From positions 16,006,865-16,070,864 of the forward strand of contig NC_083599.1 in the NCBI RefSeq assembly GCF_020882245.1: a stretch of 64,000 nt of DNA, in the 5' to 3' direction. Within the stretch, counting starts at the first letter, position 1; each line of letters opens with the position of its first letter. The DNA comes from Rhopalosiphum padi (taxonomy: Eukaryota; Arthropoda; Insecta; Hemiptera; Aphididae). Position numbers and translations under genes: made by a program. Below the pieces are notes generated by a model. It saw nothing but the letters and a program-made list of their open reading frames with translations. It was not told where the DNA came from and made no database searches. Shown here in pieces: positions 61,401 through 64,000 of the stretch.

Positions 61401-63425
61401 CATTTTTAAGAGTGGCATGTGATTTAATTTCTGAAACTTCACAAAACTTTAACCACCATGGTTTGGAAGAGTGGTCAAATTTAATCCATAGTTATTACTT
61501 AAAATCAAAAGAAAAATATACTAATTATATTGTTCCTCAGGTAAATAATAGTATGATAATATTATAATTTTTTTGAAGTATTAAATATTTAAATTTATTT
61601 TATTTGAATACAATTTAAAAATACCCATTCTTTAAAAGGCAGAATTGTTTATTATATACTTTTAATAATAATTAAATATTCTATTTCTGTTTTATCTTAT
61701 ATATTGTATTAAAATATTTTAGATATGGGAGTTATTAAGATCTAACAAAAATTTCCATCAACTTCAATTTCGTAGTATTGCTGTGTTTTGCATTCATTTA
61801 ATGTCAAAAGAAAATTATAATGATTTTCTAGCATTCTATATAAGCCCAATTGAACAGTTAATGAAAATAAGTAAAATTCAAAATGTGTCAAGATGTATAG
61901 AAGATTTGCATTCTCTTTTTTATTTATTCAGGAATGAAATTTGGTCTTTAAATCCAAAGTTATTAACACATGTTGCTACAACTATATATAATGTGTATAC
62001 AGCCACTGCTAATGGTGTATATTATTTGAAATCTAAATTAGAAGATTTAGTTTTCTTAATATTAATTTATTTTTCTAGTTGTAAAGATCATTTAAAACTG
62101 ATTGTATTTTCCCCATACCAAATTTCTGTAGAATATGATGATGATGGTGGAAATATACAAATAAAATATGTTGAAAAAGAACATCAGTTAAGTTTAGAAA
62201 CTCAAGTTGATTTAATTTTAAATTTAATTGACAATCGTGCAGACTCAAAATTGATGAAAACAATTTTTATAACTTTACTCGATATGTACACTGATGTACC
62301 ATCAAAGGAATATTCTATTATGGAAACATTATTCATCGTTAAAGCTATTCATTATTTAATTCGAAAAGATGATGTGCAAAAATCAATATCTACTAATCCA
62401 GAAATAGGGTTAAATCTCATAAAGTCAATACTAAAAGCTATAAGTGAAAACAATGTAATTAATGTCCAAGTTCTTTCTACTGCATTGATGGTACTTACAT
62501 ATTTACTAGAAAACGCCAATAGAATTTGTGAATTTAACTGTTTCATGGATTCTCTTACAAAAATTTCCGAAAATGTAGAGGAAGGGATGTTAAAAGATTT
62601 AATTCTAAAAACGCAAGAGAAAATTAAACAAATTAATAATATTTGTACAAAAAAACCATCAGCTGTTCAGCGTACAATTGATGACGTATTATTTGATACC
62701 AGAGACCCATTATTACCTTGTAGATCACATGCATTAATTGAACTAAAAAAAATGATAGACTCTGGTGACAAAATGGTTCCTGCAAAGAAAACAGCAATAT
62801 TAATCGTGATTCAAGTATAATATTTGATTTTAATATATTAATATTAGTATTAGTTTTTATTCTAAAATGTAATATTGTATTTAGGAAAATTTGAAAAATA
62901 CTGATTCATATTTGTATTTAAGCGCCATATTCACTTTGTCTTCTTTGTGTTCATATTTTCCAAATGACATTCTCCCAATACTTTGTGAAGAGTATAGTAT
63001 GCCAACAAATTACAACCATTCACCGGAAACTAGATTAAAAATTGGTGAAGTTTTAATGAAAACCGTAAAATTATTAAGTATGTGAACATTTAAGAATACA
63101 TTAATTATATATAAAAACTAGAAGTTAAAAATAAATAATTTAATGGTTTAACATTCTAGATGAGACTATTCCTTTGTATAAAAATCGATTACTAAACACT
63201 TTTATGGCTGGTGTTAGAGACAATGACCATTTAGTCAGAGCATCAAGTCTTTCAAATCTGGCTGACATTTGTCGACTCTTGCGTTACAATCTTGGATCAA
63301 TTGTTTCTGAAATTGTTAACTGTGCGGATTATGTACTACGATATGATACTGCAATTGAACCTCGTAGAGCAGCTGTTTTATTATTACAAATGATCATTCA
63401 AGGAGCAGATTCAGAATTACTCGAA
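55457..63425 (+). CDS. TANGO6: TANGO6 (TMCO7/Rtp1-like) protein, partial at 3' end
   Basis: Eight exons in phase: 55,457-55,514; 56,787-56,874; 56,938-57,175; 60,484-60,783; 61,325-61,540; 61,723-62,814; 62,885-63,077; 63,160-63,425. They encode the first 817 residues from MEIQNIIDSMSTII. The last donor (GAA then GTAAGT) shows that more exons lie beyond the window. The protein is helical-repeat in character. Diagnostic blocks are LINRDPLFIREIIFVLGH, then DTRDPLLPCRSHALIELKKM (RTP1_C1-like), then TRLKIGEVLMK and MAGVRDNDHLVRASSLSNLA. Human TANGO6 is about 1,090 residues. The family is linked to Golgi organisation, and yeast Rtp1 to RNA polymerase II assembly and import. No membrane segment is obvious. 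It is head-to-head with CCT2. Confidence 0.93.
55756..56222. mobile_element. hAT-type element remnant in TANGO6 intron 1
   Basis: The left end CAGTGATGGGAAACT and the right end (reverse complement CAGGGATGGGCAACTC) are inverted. The flanking 8-mers GTGTATAG (55,748) and CTGTATAC (56,223) share TGTATA. The 467 bp include a short transposase-like coding remnant, so this is a deletion derivative of an autonomous hAT element. Confidence 0.75.
55915..56026 (+). pseudogene. hAT transposase C-terminal remnant
   Basis: A frame open for about 37 codons reads LTDETLSRLLRVSSSEIEVD and continues. It resembles the C-terminal end of the dimerisation region in ZBED5/GTF2IRD2-like hAT transposases, where a similar D-LxxLLRxA pattern precedes the final residues. 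It is far too short to be functional. The family assignment is from memory of the motif. Confidence 0.45.
58430..58690. repeat. Degraded repeat with C-rich GGGCTTCAGCCCC block
   Basis: The left part contains GGCGTTACTAGGGG and a C run at 58,459-58,469. The right part has GCCTCCCCCTAATTT. A similar G/C-rich block with GGGGGCTTAGCCCC occurs near 5,690. These look like ends of an old transposon family, but no target duplication or full boundary is visible. Confidence 0.35.
58829..59129. mobile_element. hAT-type MITE, 301 bp
   Basis: The left end CAGGGGTGGCCAAC and right end GTTGGCCATCCCGG are inverted repeats. GGTCGATCGCGAC on the right faces CAGTCGATCGCGACT on the left. The flanks are the identical 8-mer ACATAATA at 58,821-58,828 and 59,130-59,137. 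It lies within a TANGO6 intron. Its ends closely match those of the MITE at 29,917, so one transposase may have mobilised both. Confidence 0.88.
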
Positions 63426-64000
63426 GTAAGTTCACAATAAACCATAATTACTATTATTGCTAGAAAATAAATTTATAATATATAAAATATATATTATTAT
63501 ATTTTTCATATTAATGATTTTCATAACATTTAAACCAGAGTTAAATTATCTTTTGCATATCACTCATATTCATATTTGGTATGAGTTAGTCACATGCTGC
63601 TAATGACTGAACATAAATCCGTTCAAAAATTCAAAATGTTAAGACAATAAAACATTACTAAACTACAAAAATTAGAAATTTATGACAAAATACGATTGAG
63701 ATTGTACTTAATGGTGAGCAAAGTGTATGTCCACAATTATAAATGGATATATTTTCTATGATTCGGAATCACTTAATAATTTTGAATAATAATTTATACT
63801 AAACATTAAACTAATATTATATCCACCACTAACTGAGTGAATAATAATAAAAAATTATTTTCCGTACTAATGTGTGACCTGCATACTACCTGCATACATT
63901 TCTTTTTAACTTTTTTTGAATACAAATATTTTATTTTTTCTACTCAATTTTAATGCTCGTACTTTAACCTTCACTGAAAAGATTTTCAAGTATTAACTTA
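63426..64000 (+). other. Start of a TANGO6 intron, cut by the window edge
   Basis: Begins with GTAAGT after the codon GAA. No further exon is recognised before the edge. Confidence 0.75.

Noticed and set aside
1..64000. CRISPR arrays, bacterial operons or viral genes
   Set aside because: No regularly spaced repeats, no polycistronic gene layout and no viral protein motifs were seen. The genes are intron-rich insect genes.
1..64000. tRNA genes
   Set aside because: I looked for B-box-like GGTTCGANTCC motifs and saw none with a matching cloverleaf. A dedicated tRNA scan could still find one.

Overview
The window reads as eukaryotic nuclear DNA from a hemipteran insect, most likely an aphid. 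It is very AT-rich, its genes have many short exons with GT-AG introns, the proteins look like insect orthologues, and small DNA transposons are dense. The species cannot be fixed from the sequence alone.

Layout. Positions 1-20,500 hold no recognisable gene: AT-rich DNA with five CpG-rich patches, two MITE-like elements with terminal inverted repeats (13,732-14,272 and 15,511-15,773) and a decayed Jockey-type LINE (17,270-18,125, minus). From 30,531 down to 20,542 on the minus strand lies a split gene for a type II membrane protein with a GG (FAM3/ILEI-type) domain. Its first exon sits in a CpG-rich island at 30,450-30,900. Positions 31,000-45,900 are a transposon-rich interval: an apparently intact Mutator-like element (35,351-37,925), a lone 5S rRNA gene (38,471-38,588, minus), an element with long inverted repeats made of palindromic motifs (41,571-42,567), a frameshifted second Mutator-like element (42,625-44,794) and a foldback hAT-type MITE (45,257-45,824).

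The right third is gene-dense. An eIF4G-like gene (plus, 46,135-48,909) shows its MA3 and W2 regions but no MIF4G domain in the window. It converges on a complete six-exon chaperonin gene, CCT2 (minus, 51,784-54,874). CCT2 is head-to-head with TANGO6 (plus, from 55,457, eight exons seen, running off the right edge), with about 580 bp between the two start codons. TANGO6 introns carry two more hAT-type MITEs.

The host genes have housekeeping roles in translation initiation, cytosolic folding and Golgi/RNA polymerase assembly, and need not act together. Exons were joined by reading splice sites and checking phase by hand. CCT2, TANGO6 and the eIF4G-like exons keep phase at every junction. The GG-domain gene has one junction that does not, so at least one exon is probably missing from the model.
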